From assembly GCF_037975245.1 (NCBI RefSeq), contig NC_092569.1, positions 4,488,501 to 4,552,500 of the forward strand: a DNA stretch of 64,000 nt, in the 5' to 3' direction. Source of the stretch: Apostichopus japonicus. Taxonomy: Eukaryota; Echinodermata; Holothuroidea; Aspidochirotida; Stichopodidae. This document shows positions 24,125-34,505 of the stretch, in pieces (positions within the stretch are counted from its first letter, which is position 1; every line of letters starts with the position of its first letter). The position numbers and the translations under genes were made by a program. The notes beneath the pieces are model-generated. The model did no database searches. It saw nothing but the letters and a program-made list of their open reading frames with translations, and was not told where the DNA came from.

Positions 24125-25145
24125 ATCCAGTCTTCCTTTTCAAGATTTGCCTATACTGCAAATCTCGAAAACGAAGATCGAAAAACGAAGACTTGGATAT
24201 TTCAAGCTAACTTCGTTTTGTATCTGCAACTATTGGTAGAATGCTTATTAGATGTTCATTTTCCAAAGAAGATGAGACAGACAATATGAAGAAAAAGAGA
24301 TCAGGAAACCTGACAAATAAAGTCAATGGTTAATTTTGAAAAGGCCAAAAGAGATCACAGTTGTAAGGATGCTCATAAGCTTTATGCCATGCTCCTTACC
24401 ACGAACTAATAATTTCATAATCCCCACTCCCCTGTCCCCAGGGCTGACACGGCCATTAAACCTTGTATGATCTACTCGGAGAGATTTATGACTGATTGTA
24501 TCTGTTTTATTGATTATTAAGAATTCAGGTCTTCGTTATTCGGTCTTCCTTTTCGAGATTTGCCTATACTGCAAATCTCGAAAACGAAGATCGAAAAACA
24601 AAGTCTTGAATATTTCAAGCTAAATTCGACTTGTATCTGCAACTATTGGTAGAATGCTTCTTAAATGTTCACTTCCGAAAGAAGATGAGACAGACAATAT
24701 GAAGAAAAAGAGATCAGGAAACCTGACAAATAAACTCAATGGTTAATTTTGAAAAGGCCAAAAGAGATCACAGTTGTAAGGATGCTCATAAGCTTTATGC
24801 CATGCTCCTTACCACGAACTAATAATTTCATAATCCCCACTCCCCTGTCCCCAGGGCTGACACGGCCATTAAACCTTGTATGATCTACTCGGAGAGTTCA
24901 TGACCATTGTATGTGTTTTAAATGATTATTATTGCAGGTCTTCATTATTCGGTCTTCCTTTTCGAGATTTGCCTATATTGCGATTCTCGAAGACGAAGAT
25001 CGAAAAATGAAGACTTCTTTATTTGTTTTCGATTTTTCCAGTCTTCTATCTTCGGTCTTCATGTTAGATGTCTTCGTTTTAGAGATTTCACCAGTCTTCT
25101 GTCTTCGATCTTCGTTTCAGAGGTCTTCGTTTTAGACACACCCCT
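24125..25145 (+). repeat. 409-413 bp tandem repeat plus GTCTTC-rich tail
   Basis: The word TCTTCCTTTT recurs at 24131, 24544 and 24953, giving two full copies and a partial third. The first two copies carry a hairpin: in copy 2, TTTTCGAGATTTGC, loop CTATACT, GCAAATCTCGAAAA, a perfect 14 bp stem. Copy 1 has one stem mismatch and copy 3 is degraded. Copies 1 and 2 otherwise share long stretches almost exactly (for example CTCATAAGCTTTATGCCATG). After the partial third copy, 25011-25145 is dense in GTCTTC/TCTTCG words. Confidence 0.8.
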
Positions 25146-25149
25146 TATC

Positions 25150-25345
25150 CTACTTAGCCTTTCTCTGGACCTTTCCCAGTAGGCCTACTTCCTTATCCTT
25201 AGCAAAATATCGGTTCCAAGCCTGCACAACATACTCCATATGAGGCCTAGATAACTGCTTATGAAGCCTAACAAATATGTCCTCTTTCAGAAAACTGAAG
25301 TTCCTCTTGATCATACCTAAACCCCTATAGCCTCTACACACATAC
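25150..25345 (-). pseudogene. LINE reverse transcriptase, C-terminal piece
   Basis: The minus-strand frame GLGMIKRNFSFLKEDIFVRL, then HKQLSRPHMEYVVQAWNRYF and LLGKVQRKAK matches the region after the RT palm in non-LTR elements (LGMIKRxF, YKxLVRPHLEYAVQxWxP, LEKVQRRA). It is probably the same LINE as the piece at 26256-26312, which would lie upstream on this strand, separated by inserted DNA with C and G runs. Confidence 0.75.
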
Positions 25346-26078
25346 TGTAGGCGTAGGTCCCGTAGGAGGCGGGGTCTGCAGCCCCCCCCCCCCCGGCAAC
25401 CAAATTTTTCGGGCACCTACTGAAAGAAAAATAAATAGCAATGTATAGCTTAAAAATGATCTCCTTGGTAATTAAATTAAAGTTCTAAGCTTGGCCGACA
25501 TTACTACTGTAAAAGAGAGTTTTGACATAAATGGATCTGTATGCTTTTTCTCCATCTACATAAGACATTTGGTTGTTTACATTAGCATCCGGCGGTATAC
25601 TGTGCAACTTTCACGGACCGTGCGGTACATGATGCCATGCAATGTAATGACCGATGCTTGCTTATATGATATTGGCATCGATTTGTTGAACGCGAGCTTT
25701 TTTTCGGGCAAGTCATTACAGCCCCCAAATCCAATTGGGCTCCTACAGTACGCCTTTGACTACACACATAGACAGTTTTTGAGGCTGTTCATCATGGAAC
25801 ATGCATTTCAATGCTCACTGATATGATGGTATATCTGCTCTTTTTCCATACACACACCAGCGTTATGATAGACCATATATAGTATTTATATAGATACATT
25901 AGTGAGAGAGGAAAAATGGAAACGTCAAAAATGGAGTTGTCGGTGTAAGGGGTAGGGTGAGGCGCACACCCCCTCCGTAATCCTTGATCTGTCACTGGCT
26001 AACCTGTGTATATAAAAGGGATCAGCGCTTTACCTATGACTGTTCCTGTTTCTCTTCCCGAGGTCTTGGCTATCTTCT

Positions 26079-26206
26079 ACTCCCTCCTTTTCTCCTTTTC
26101 CTCTCTTTTTTCTTTTTCTTTTCCCTTCCTTCCTTCCTCTCCTCCTTTTCTTTTTTCCCCCCTCCTTTTCTTTTTTCTTCTCTTTTTTTCTCTCCTCTTT
26201 TTCTTA
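26079..26206 (+). repeat. Polypyrimidine tract, ~128 bp
   Basis: Almost uninterrupted C/T on the plus strand (TCTCC, TTTTC and CCTTCC words). Lys/Glu/Arg-rich or Phe/Ser-rich open frames over it are composition artefacts. Such tracts can form triplex DNA. Confidence 0.8.
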
Positions 26207-26255
26207 CCCGGGGGGCGCGCGCCCCCAACGCCCCCCCCCTGGATACGCGCCTGAA

Positions 26256-26312
26256 CAAGGGACCCAACACAGACCATTGTGGAACCCCACTAGTAATGTC
26301 CTGCCAATAACA
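26256..26312 (-). pseudogene. LINE reverse transcriptase motif B piece
   Basis: The minus-strand frame WQDITSGVPQWSVLGPLF is the RT motif SGVPQGSVLGPLLF with Gly changed to Trp. It stops where a sequence starting CAGGCGCGTATCCAGGGGGG begins, the style of a hAT-like terminus, so an insertion probably split the LINE. Confidence 0.65.
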
Positions 26313-26827
26313 ACAACAACATTGCAAGCATGCATTGTAAATATATTGCTAGGCTACATCACATGCATGCGAGTCTATATTGTCTACGAATGCAGCCTAG
26401 GCCTAGTGTTATTGTTAATATTCTGGCTGACATTGGGTCGTTAAGTTGTATGTACTGTAGGCTATGTACTATTTTTATGTATTTTTTATCCTTCTGCCAG
26501 CAGGAACTCGTTGTACGTTGTCGTCCTAGCCAATCGTTACACTAAACTAGCCAATATAAATAATCAAATAGCACCTGCATACTACTGTACTCACTATTTG
26601 GCCTATAAACGTTCCGAATTTTAATGATAAAAGTGCACATTCTTGATTTTCAGTAAGATGCTTAGGCTATGCAGTACTTGGTGTCCTGGTCACAGCAGAA
26701 GTCGATTTTCTGTTCCAAGTTGATACGAGAAGCCGTCTCACTCTACTATAGCCTAGGTCTCTAGGTCTCACTAAGAGTAGTACCGTGCGCGTTTTTTTTT
26801 TCCTAGGTGGGTTAAGGAACTTAATAA

Positions 26828-27000
26828 GGGCCGGACACACCACAACGATATCGGATCGGAATCCGATTCCGAATTTTACAGAAAAAAAAATCGGAAGGGT
26901 GGGTTTCCTATTAGGACGGCCACACTACACGATATCGGTCCGGATTGTCTTCCGATAAAGTAGTCCGATCCGATTTATATTTTATGATCGGTCAGCAGAG
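26828..27000 (+). mobile_element. Harbinger-like terminal sequence
   Basis: After TAA comes GGGCCGGACACACCACAACG and ATATCGGATCGG, then about 90 bp later a similar GGACGGCCACACTACACGAT with ATATCGGTCCGG. A GGGC-type start next to TAA/TTA, just upstream of a MADF gene and a Harbinger transposase, fits the left end of a PIF/Harbinger element. No right-hand copy was found up to 34 kb. Confidence 0.45.
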
Positions 27001-28029
27001 CGATTTTTATCGAACTATCGATTTGCGCAGCTTTGTCCAATCAGCGCCTTTGTTTATATTGACGTCATAATTTTGTAAGTGCCTTGCTTAACTTGCTACC
27101 AATCATGATGGCGGACGACGAAAATGAGAAATTGGTTGAGTTTGTGAGGTTGAACCCCTCACTTAACCACAAAACCGACAAAAATTTTAAGGATTCTACC
27201 CGGAAGAGAGACATTTGGGACTCAATTGGGAGAAATGTCGGTATGAATGGTAAGCAAATGGTTTCGTGATATGAAAAACCCACAAAATGAACTTGCATAT
27301 TGTGCATTTTACTTAGCCTAGTGTAGTTTGGTCTTCTGTCAAGCCTATGCCTAGGAATATAGGCTTTGTTGTATTGTAGGCTATTGCGATCGCTATATGC
27401 TTCTCGAATTCCAAACATCTAAGTTTGAAACAAAGAAACTACACTTCCAATGTAAACCAGTATCTCCCGGTAAAACACACCTGTGGTGGCCTGACTTTAG
27501 AATCCGTACCATATGAATGTGAAAGCTTACTTCGAATCGGCAGAATAACAACTGTATAATCCGGCTGAACGTGTGTGCTCGCATCGATTGCTTCAATAGA
27601 GCAGCGAGTGAGGAATATACAGAAAGAATAGAGAGAATTACGGTTGAAGGTGTGGGGGGTGGTAAATGAAGGGACATAGGCGCTGAAGCTACTGTACTAT
27701 TTTCATTAAAACCCCCAAACTCTTTTAGTCCCCCAAATATATCCAAGCCGCATTGAACAATGCTCACCCCATCAAAAAGAGCGCCCTCTTTTAGCCTGTC
27801 GGATGGTACGGATTCCAAATTAGTAACCCTGTGGTTATGGTAGGCAAAGTCATTTTTTTTTATTGAGGGATTTGTGAAAACTTGTTTTCCAAGTTACTCA
27901 GCCTAGGACTAGCCAAGTCAACCTCGAAGTGAAGTTTGTTGCTTTTCATGGAAGTGGCTCTCAGTACATGCTTCAACTGTATATTCTACTTTCGCTAAGA
28001 GTAAGACTATAGGGAATCGGAACGTTACG

Positions 28030-28620
28030 CGTTGGAGTTTCATTTCATTTCATTTCATTATTTATTTGATCCAATCAAAGAGCAATATACAAATAACAAA
28101 GTAAGAAAACACAAAGCGGATCAGGATGTACAAAAGGAAACCAAATTCCTGTAGCCAGGAGGCCTGTACACCCTTACAATAAGAGACTTAGAACTAAAAT
28201 AAATATAAATATAATAATAAATATAATATATAATATTCACAAATAAACCATAAGAAATATAAGAATTAAAAATGACAAATTTACACATGTGATAATGCTA
28301 AGAAATGTTCCTTAATATTGCACACAAATGACTGGTAAGAACCACACAAGAGCAAATTCCTGGTCTCTGGGGGAAGTTCATTCCAAATCCTAGGAAATTG
28401 GTTCAAAAAATTCATTTATAAAACATTTGTTCTTGCAAAAGCATGATTAAAAAGTAAATTATCAGTGTGGCAGGAATTTACAGTGATGTTTACAATAGCA
28501 GGACAAGAAAATTTAATGTAATCTAACACCTCTGACAAACTTGACAAGTCAAGCCTTAGTAGTGGCGGAGATATTGTAGAAGTAAGGCCTAGTGGGGGAA
28601 TGTTTAGTTCATTACCCAGT
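28030..28620 (-). mobile_element. LINE/SINE-like 3' end, probable
   Basis: Read on the minus strand, the end has GATCAAATAAATAATGAAAT-like sequence finishing in (TGAAA)n repeats (complement at 28041-28062), the usual form of a retroposon tail. The upstream body is non-coding with no open frame. A similar tail word pattern occurs in the palindrome at 60347-60665. Family not determined. Confidence 0.4.
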
Positions 28621-28814
28621 GGGTGGTAGAACTAAGTAAAGCCATGTTTGCCAACAAAAGTGAATACGAACAAAGAGATGGCCTTAGTATTTACTGCCAC
28701 CTTGGCAATCATAAGTTGATATTAAGAATAATCAATCTGCAGTGTAATTCTTTTAGCAGGACAGAGGAAGAACTATTAAGCATCCAAACTGTTTAATCAG
28801 TTTATTATCTATTG

Positions 28815-29323
28815 CAGAGCTCCCAACTGACCCACATTTTGAGGGTTGCACCCGCGTTCTAACACCCAAACCCGCTGACCCGTGCAAGCGTCTGAAAAAC
28901 CTGCATTGTAATTGTCAAGAATACATAATAAAAAAATTGCGTCAAATTTTGACTAAGCAACCATCATTTCTTTAGCATTTAGCATAATAGAGTATAAAAC
29001 CTCCTTTACAGCATCATTTGAACCTCAAATTAGCCTAGATTTCTTTTCATTGGGGCGAGCAGCAAACATTTTCATGCCACAGGAAAGAATGAATTATCAC
29101 CTACTATTCAATTTATTGATGTTACACAAAAAATGCATATTTTTCAGAAAATTTTGTGTGACAAAAGCCTTTCTAAGTGCCACCATTTTACATGTAGGCA
29201 TCACCAGGATTCCAAAAAAATTTAAAAGGGGAGGGGGACACCCCTCCCCTTATACCCCTCCCAGAGGACGGCAATTCGTGGCATGGACCAGCATTTGCCA
29301 TCTCAAGAGTTGGGAGCTATATG
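28815..29323 (+). mobile_element. hAT-like element B, solo copy (509 bp)
   Basis: The ends are CAGAGCTCCCAACT on the left and the complement of CATATAGCTCCCAACT on the right. CTATTG flanks both sides (28809-28814, 29324-29329), six bases rather than eight. The body is a diverged version of the element at 58043-58550 (508 bp) in the array. It has GCATTGTAATTGTCAAG where the array copies carry the ACAT microsatellite. It lies in the long intron of the MADF gene. Non-autonomous. Confidence 0.75.
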
Positions 29324-29353
29324 CTATTGACAGAATTGTAAAAAAAAGCATGA

Positions 29354-30270
29354 TCACCTCTGCCATGGTACAGAACCAGCTTCTGAATTAAAATAATGCT
29401 GGAACTTCTCTCTTGTATTTATAGCCTCATGGCTAGCATGGCAACCTTTCTTTTGCATGTCTTGCAAACTGACTGCACTCTCCTGAGTATTTACAGTCTC
29501 ATTTGTTTGTGTCATCTGTGCAGACTGTGAAGTATTCTGTAGAAAGTTGTGCAAGGCCCAAGTAGCTTTAATAATTTTATCCACATTCTGTGGTTGCAGC
29601 TGAATCCTCCTCTGGTAGATCCTCCAGCGGGCTGCAATGATTCCAAAGGCATTCTCCACGACCCTCCTGGCCTGTGAAAGGCGATAATTGTATATTCTCT
29701 TCCCTTCACACAGCTGCTGTCCAGGATGAGGCCTCATTAAATTAATTTTTCATGGGAATGCTTCATCACCCACAGCAACAAAAGGTAGCTTTCCTATTTC
29801 AGGAGCTCCAGGGAGCTGTTGGTATGGACGTATATTCAGGTTATCGCAGTCCATTTGCTGTCCTATTTAGCTCCTGGCAAAAATCCCTCCATTACTACAT
29901 GATCCAAAAGCACCAACATCAATTACATTGAAACAGTACATGTGGTTTACTATAGCCATGAGAACTACAGAACAAGTGTGTTTGTAGTTGTAGAACACAG
30001 ATCCTGAATTTGGTGGTGCCTGGATAACCGCATGCTCGCCATCAATTGCACCAATGCAGTTTGGAAATTGCCATCTATTGAGGACTTCCGCTGTTGTCTC
30101 CCAATCCTTTCTCTTTGGAACCGGCATTTTCAGTGGTTGTAACTTCCTCCAGAGTATACGCACGTCTCTGGAACTATGCCAACTATGGTGGATTTCCCAA
30201 CCCTGTAATTAAATCCAAACAACTTGTACGAGTCTCCTGTAGCCAAAAACCTACCAATGGAAAGACAACA
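29354..30270 (-). pseudogene. PIF/Harbinger (HARBI1-like) transposase, decayed
   Basis: The minus strand reads IGRFLATGDSYKLFGFNYRV, GKSTIVGIVPETC, a shift, then LWRKLQPLKMPVPKRKDWET and PNCIGAIDGEHAVIQAPPNS (first D), FYNYKHTCSVVLMAIVNHMY, a stop after FARS, then LPFVAVGDEAFP (second D), another stop, LMRPHPGQQL and ARRVVENAFGIIAARWRIYQ (catalytic E), WALHNFL. The order and motifs are those of HARBI1-like transposases. One frameshift and two stops disable it, and the N-terminal part upstream of RFLATGDS is missing where MADF exon 2 begins on the other strand. It lies inside the MADF gene's first intron. Confidence 0.9.
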
Positions 30271-30664
30271 ATACAGAAAGTCGTTGTTCTAATTATGTTA
30301 CTTTCAAGTTATATATCTATTTATTCTTTTCAAATAGGGGAGGCGGCGCAGAAAAGGTGGATGAACCTCCGTGATGCCTTATAACTTTAATAAAAAAATG
30401 AAGGGCCACAAGTCTGGGGACGAATACAGGAAAATAATAAAATACTGATATGCTGATGTCCTGCAGTTCTTATTGCCTTTCCTTAAACAACGAGAGTAAG
30501 TCATTGCTATGCATTATCAAAGAGAAGAGCAATAATGATTATTCAATATTGACTTAATTACCCAATACTGTTGTGTTGTTGTTGCTGTTTTTTCAAGGAA
30601 ACGATTCCTGGAAGACTATGAAAAGGTTGCGGAGAAGAATGTTGCGTCAGCTTCTGCGTTATAA

Positions 30665-31063
30665 GCGTATTTTCATTAGTTGTTTTTTTTTTTCTTCTTT
30701 AACTTACCTACAGTTGGAAGTTAAGTAGTCAGTGGCTATTTATCAAAATCAAAAAGGAACACAGATACAGACACAGGCACAAACAGTAGTGCAAAAACAA
30801 AAGAATAATACAAAATATGGTTTATCGTAATGTTTCTTCTCTCGTTGTAGCGATATATCGAAGACCGTAAGGGAACTCGTTCTCTATCGATCACCGGCCT
30901 ATTTACTAAACCTTTGGGTTACTGGTGAGTATTTTAATTTTAAAGTTTAAGGTTGTGTTACAACTAGGTTTGATGGTTGTAGATCTGAGGCACTTAGTTA
31001 CCAGTGGGTGGTGGAAGGCAGGGGCGGCGATTTGTTTCAAATATTGGGGGACATTTGCTTGGG
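30665..31063. other. Spacer after MADF gene
   Basis: Includes CAGGGGCGGCGATTTG near 31018, the style of the GGCGGCGAT termini of hAT-like element C, but without a partner end. No gene recognised. Confidence 0.35.
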
Positions 31064-31290
31064 TGCAGGCGTGTAGCAACTTTCATCCCCAAAATTGTTC
31101 GCACGCTTGGTGATATTTTGTATATTACGATCTAAGCGGAGCGCCACCATCGGTTAGCGGGCAGCGTACGAAAAAATTTCTGGTTTTGAGGCGCGTGGCA
31201 ACTTTAATCCCCAAAATTGTTCGCACGCTTCGTGATATTTTGTATATTACTATCTCAGCGGAGCGCCACCATCGGTTGGCGCGCAGCGCT
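31064..31290 (+). repeat. 123 bp tandem duplication with GCGCCACCA core
   Basis: Two copies (from about 31064 and 31188) share CCCCAAAATTGTTCGCACGC, GTGATATTTTGTATATTAC and AGCGGAGCGCCACCATCGGT. The core CTATCTAAGCGGAGCGCCAC recurs in every array unit (about 36295 in unit 1). A reversed relative occurs inside hAT-like element C near 35200-35240. Confidence 0.7.
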
Positions 31291-31577
31291 GGTTTTGATA
31301 GCCCCCCAGATCACTGGAAATGGCAATTCTCGGGCTTGAAAATGACCTACCAGATGTACACTTTTGCCTGAGAACCAGTTTTTCCCAATAGTTTTTTTTT
31401 TCATCCATAACCTTTTTCAAGATTGACACCAGTCACACATCATGTTCGACCTTATCGCATCTCCTGTGGATCATTGCTTTTGTGATCACACACAGGTAAG
31501 GATTAGTTCGAAATATAAGTGACTCGATTAGTTGTTGCTCATAACCACTGACAAGGAGACAAACAGGTAGCACATTC

Positions 31578-31625
31578 ACACACAGACACGCACACACACA
31601 CACAAACTAAAGCCACACACACATA
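31578..31625 (+). repeat. CA-rich microsatellite
   Basis: Interrupted (CA)n run with CACACACAGACACGC and later CACACACACAC. Confidence 0.7.
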
Positions 31626-31705
31626 ACGTAAAAGAGGCAATCTTGTTAGAGTATTTTTCATTTCTAGCTGTGTGTTCGTATCTCGTAAGACGATAATGTC
31701 AGTAA

Positions 31706-31960
31706 TATAACTATATTAAACCAGCATATGGAAAGCCTTATGTGACAATACGACACAACCACATCAGTATACTGTCTAAATGTTCTTACGATATATGTGA
31801 TTGGTTTATAACAGACATTAATTTAACAATTCAGGTTCTTTTCTGGAAGACAAAGTTGCTTTTCTTCAAATTTTTGATAGATTGTTGCTGATGAAAGTTA
31901 TTGCGGACAGCTAATTACAATCTTGTGAAGACACCATTACATTCAGTAAAAGGTAAGAAA
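31706..31960 (+). repeat. Single-copy relative of an array segment
   Basis: This stretch is a diverged copy of 35888-36140 and its counterparts in units 2-4. Both contain TTGGTTTATAACAGACATTA, TTTAACAATTCAG and an exon-like block after the acceptor that reads SFLEDKVAFLQIFDRL and ends at a GGTAAGAAAT donor. Here the block (31835-31952) runs into a stop after LMKVIADS. It indicates that part of the tandem unit derives from, or was copied to, this nearby locus. Confidence 0.65.
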
Positions 31961-32594
31961 TTGTATCAGCGTTTTAGTATATATTTCATGTTTTTATTTG
32001 TGATATATGTACAATATGAATGTCAATGTAACTTCAGCGCCTTTTATGTTTTAGTTTGAGCAGTTTCAGATTTTCCAGCTTCAATGCATTTATTGTGTTT
32101 TGTTTAGTTTAGTTTTCTGTACATTCTGTTTTCATTTATGTGTCTTGTTTTGTGTTTGTTTGCCTACTTCAGTTGATTTTCCATGTCTGTTTATGTGTAG
32201 TTTTGTGAACCTGTTGTTAAAGTAGCCTAACACTGATTGTATTTCACCAGTTTTTGCGATTTTTCCTTCGGTGATCGGCACCCATCGCACCTTGAGTAAG
32301 TTTATCGTTTGTTTTATTTCAATTCATCTCATTTCAGTACATTCTATCTCTTGAGCTTATTTATTAGTTATCATGCTCATTGTCACCCACAACCTCATCG
32401 TCTCTACTGTTCTTGCTAACATACTCAAAGTCTATGGCTCTCCAAAATCCTTGTGTTAAGGGCAACTTTACTCATCTCAGAGATCAAATTTATTTTTAAA
32501 TGCTCCAAAAACTGGGTATGTTGTGCTGTTTGGATCAAGTGATTATTCAAGTCGCACTTTATTAAAATATCAATGTATTGATGGGCATTTTCAT

Positions 32595-32890
32595 TCTTCA
32601 TGTTCAATTTGGAAGTTGTCAAAATTCAACTCCCACCGGAGAAAATTATTCCTGTTATTAAGTACCCTCTCTGGTGACATCGAAAGCAACCCAGGACCTA
32701 TACCAAAATATCCTTGTAAAATTTGTAAAATATCTGTGAAAATAACCAGAGAGGTATATGCTGTGGTGATTTTGATTTAAGGGTTCATAGTAAGTGTGCA
32801 GGCATCAGTAATGCAGCAGTTACAACACCCTTGGTTAGTCAAATGACGATTGGTTTTGCATAGAATGTTCAGCACCTTGTGATAGGAAAA
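32595..32890 (+). mobile_element. LINE 5' piece: 2A-like motif plus PHD-like finger
   Basis: The frame reads HRRKLFLLLSTLSGDIESNP, then GPIPKYPCKICKISVKITRE. DIESNPGP (32675-32699) fits the 2A ribosome-skipping consensus DxExNPGP exactly. Next come cysteine pairs CKIC, after a frame change ICCGDFDLRVHSKCAGIS, and after another CIECSAPC, which together make a PHD-like zinc finger. Non-LTR elements of sea urchins and other invertebrates begin their ORF with this order: 2A, PHD, endonuclease, reverse transcriptase. Only the start is present, and two frame breaks separate the finger's parts. Confidence 0.7.
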
Positions 32891-34101
32891 TAGATTCCCA
32901 AAGCTACCAATGGTACTCTTCGGAATTGTTGCCCTGGTACCTCGTCTCCTTGTATTTTTACTACCTGAAATGAAAGACCCCCCTCAACCACAAACAATGG
33001 AGGACTTTAATGATCTGTTTCGTTCTAAGCAAAAATGGCTGCGCGTACCATTATCTGATGATCACCAAGGCAGGAGAGACACCAGTGTTTGAGGACCAGC
33101 ATTTACAGGGGAAAATTGTTGAGCCAAGGATGGTGGTGATGAGTGGGGGAGGGGGGGTAGGAGCAGATATCCAATAGGCAGATGAAGCAAGTGTCTATAG
33201 GGGATCATTAAAGTCACTTCCTCCTTGTAAGACATACCTCTTTTGTATTATTGGGTTTTACTAATAGACAGCTCAGGAAAGACCAAGGATTCCGTATCTT
33301 GTATAGCTTTAAGTGCAAGAAGTGGATTTGTGTTAACATTCATAGACCTGTGCCACCTCATAACACTTTTTCCATTGTTTCGAAAATAAACAAGGATCGT
33401 CCACAGTATAACAAGTGTGAAGACGTATATTCTTCACTCAGTCCACTGGCTTCAAAGAACCCAGTGACGCACAGGATAAGGGATACTATACACCGTAGTA
33501 GTTTTGTGGTTATGGTTTCTGCTGTTGTGTGCTCTTATTGTCCGTGCTTATTGTCCGTGCTTATTGTCCGCCACCTTCTACTGAGGGTATTCATTTGCAT
33601 GTTTATTGCAAAACACGCTCATGTCCTGTGGCATTGAAGTTCGCGCCAAATTTATATTACGTCATCTGAAACATGACCTGTGTCATTGAAGCGCCAAGTT
33701 TATATAACATCATTTACCTTAAGTCAGTATATACGTATACTTTAGTTTAATTTAGTAGAAGTCAAGTCCACATCAAGGACAATCTAGTATAGAACTACTG
33801 AACAATAGACGCCAACGCAGAACTTGCATCACATCGGTAAGCTTGATCCTATTATCATATGTTTTTGTTGAGATATTAATTTGAGTTTATGATAAATCTT
33901 CAGCCTATTACTATAGTATTAACGTTACTACACTGATGTCACAATAGATGACTAGTTTTTGCTGCGTCATAGGCCTATTGCATAGTAATAGGCTATGAGC
34001 CTAGCTTCAGAAGGTATATATGGGTAACATCTTCAAAATGGTGATACACCAGCAGTAGTTTCGGAATATTCAGTATTTCGTGTTTCAATTTGTAACCAAT
34101 G
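32891..34101. other. No gene recognised
   Basis: A short triplicated TTATTGTCCGTGC-type repeat lies at about 33535-33570. A TATATAA-containing stretch with GTCATCTGAAACATGACCTG lies near 33660. No coding frame has convincing borders. Confidence 0.35.
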
Positions 34102-34410
34102 CATAGCTCCCAACTCTTGAGATGGCAAATGCTGGTCCATGCCATGAATAGCTGTCCTTTGGGAGGGGTTTAAGGGGAGGAGGTGTCTTTTTTTGGAATC
34201 CTGGTGATGCCTACATGTAAAATGGTGGCACTTAGAAAGGCTTTTGTCACCCAAAATTTTCTGAGAAATATGCATTTTTTTGTGTGTAACATCAATAAAT
34301 TGAATAGTAGGTGATAATTCATTCCTTCCCGTGGCATGAAAATGTTCGCTGCTCGCCCCAATGAAAAGAAATATAGGCTAATTTCAGGTTCAAATGATGC
34401 TGTAAAGGAG
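34102..34410 (-). mobile_element. hAT-like element B, inverted partial copy at array border
   Basis: The 3' end of element B (CATAGCTCCCAACTCTTGAG and onward) appears reversed, running up to GCTGTAAAGGAG at 34410, where it joins a forward copy starting GACACCCCCTCCCC. It is clearly diverged from the array copies (for example TAGCTGTCCTTTGGGAGGGG), so it is an older insertion of the same family. It forms a head-to-head arrangement at the left edge of the tandem array. Confidence 0.75.
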
Positions 34411-34505
34411 GACACCCCCTCCCCTTATACCCTTCCCCAGGACGGCGATTCGTGGCATGGACCAGCATTTGCCTTCTCAAGAGTTGGGAGCTATGTAAAT
34501 GTATG

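Larger units (their letters stand above)
27105..30664 (+). pseudogene. MADF-domain gene, three exons, frame broken
   Basis: Exon 1 (27105-27249) starts MMADDENEKLVEFVRLNPSL and ends in RDIWDSIGRNVGMN at donor G|GTAAGC in phase 1. Exon 2 (30338-30495, acceptor CAAATAG) continues in phase as EAAQKRWMNLRDAL, then after a frameshift KMKGHKSGDEYRKIIKY, a TGA, and YADVLQFLLPFLKQR at donor GA|GTAAGT. Exon 3 (30598-30664, acceptor TTTCAAG) reads KRFLEDYEKVAEKNVASASA and ends with TAA. LVEFVRLNPSLxxxxxxxFK, WDSIG, KRWMNLRD and FLLPFL are the MADF (Myb/SANT-like) DNA-binding pattern. Harbinger transposons commonly pair such a protein with a transposase, and one lies in the long intron here. The shift and the stop could be decay or base errors. 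Confidence 0.75.

Noticed and set aside
26070-26327. Lys/Glu/Arg-rich minus-strand frames
   Set aside because: Composition artefact of the polypyrimidine tract. Only the SGVPQWSVLGPLF part upstream is real LINE sequence.
27393-27818. 141-codon minus-strand frame next to MADF exon 1
   Set aside because: No motif, low-complexity Ser/Pro sequence, no splice-site support. Probably chance in intron DNA.
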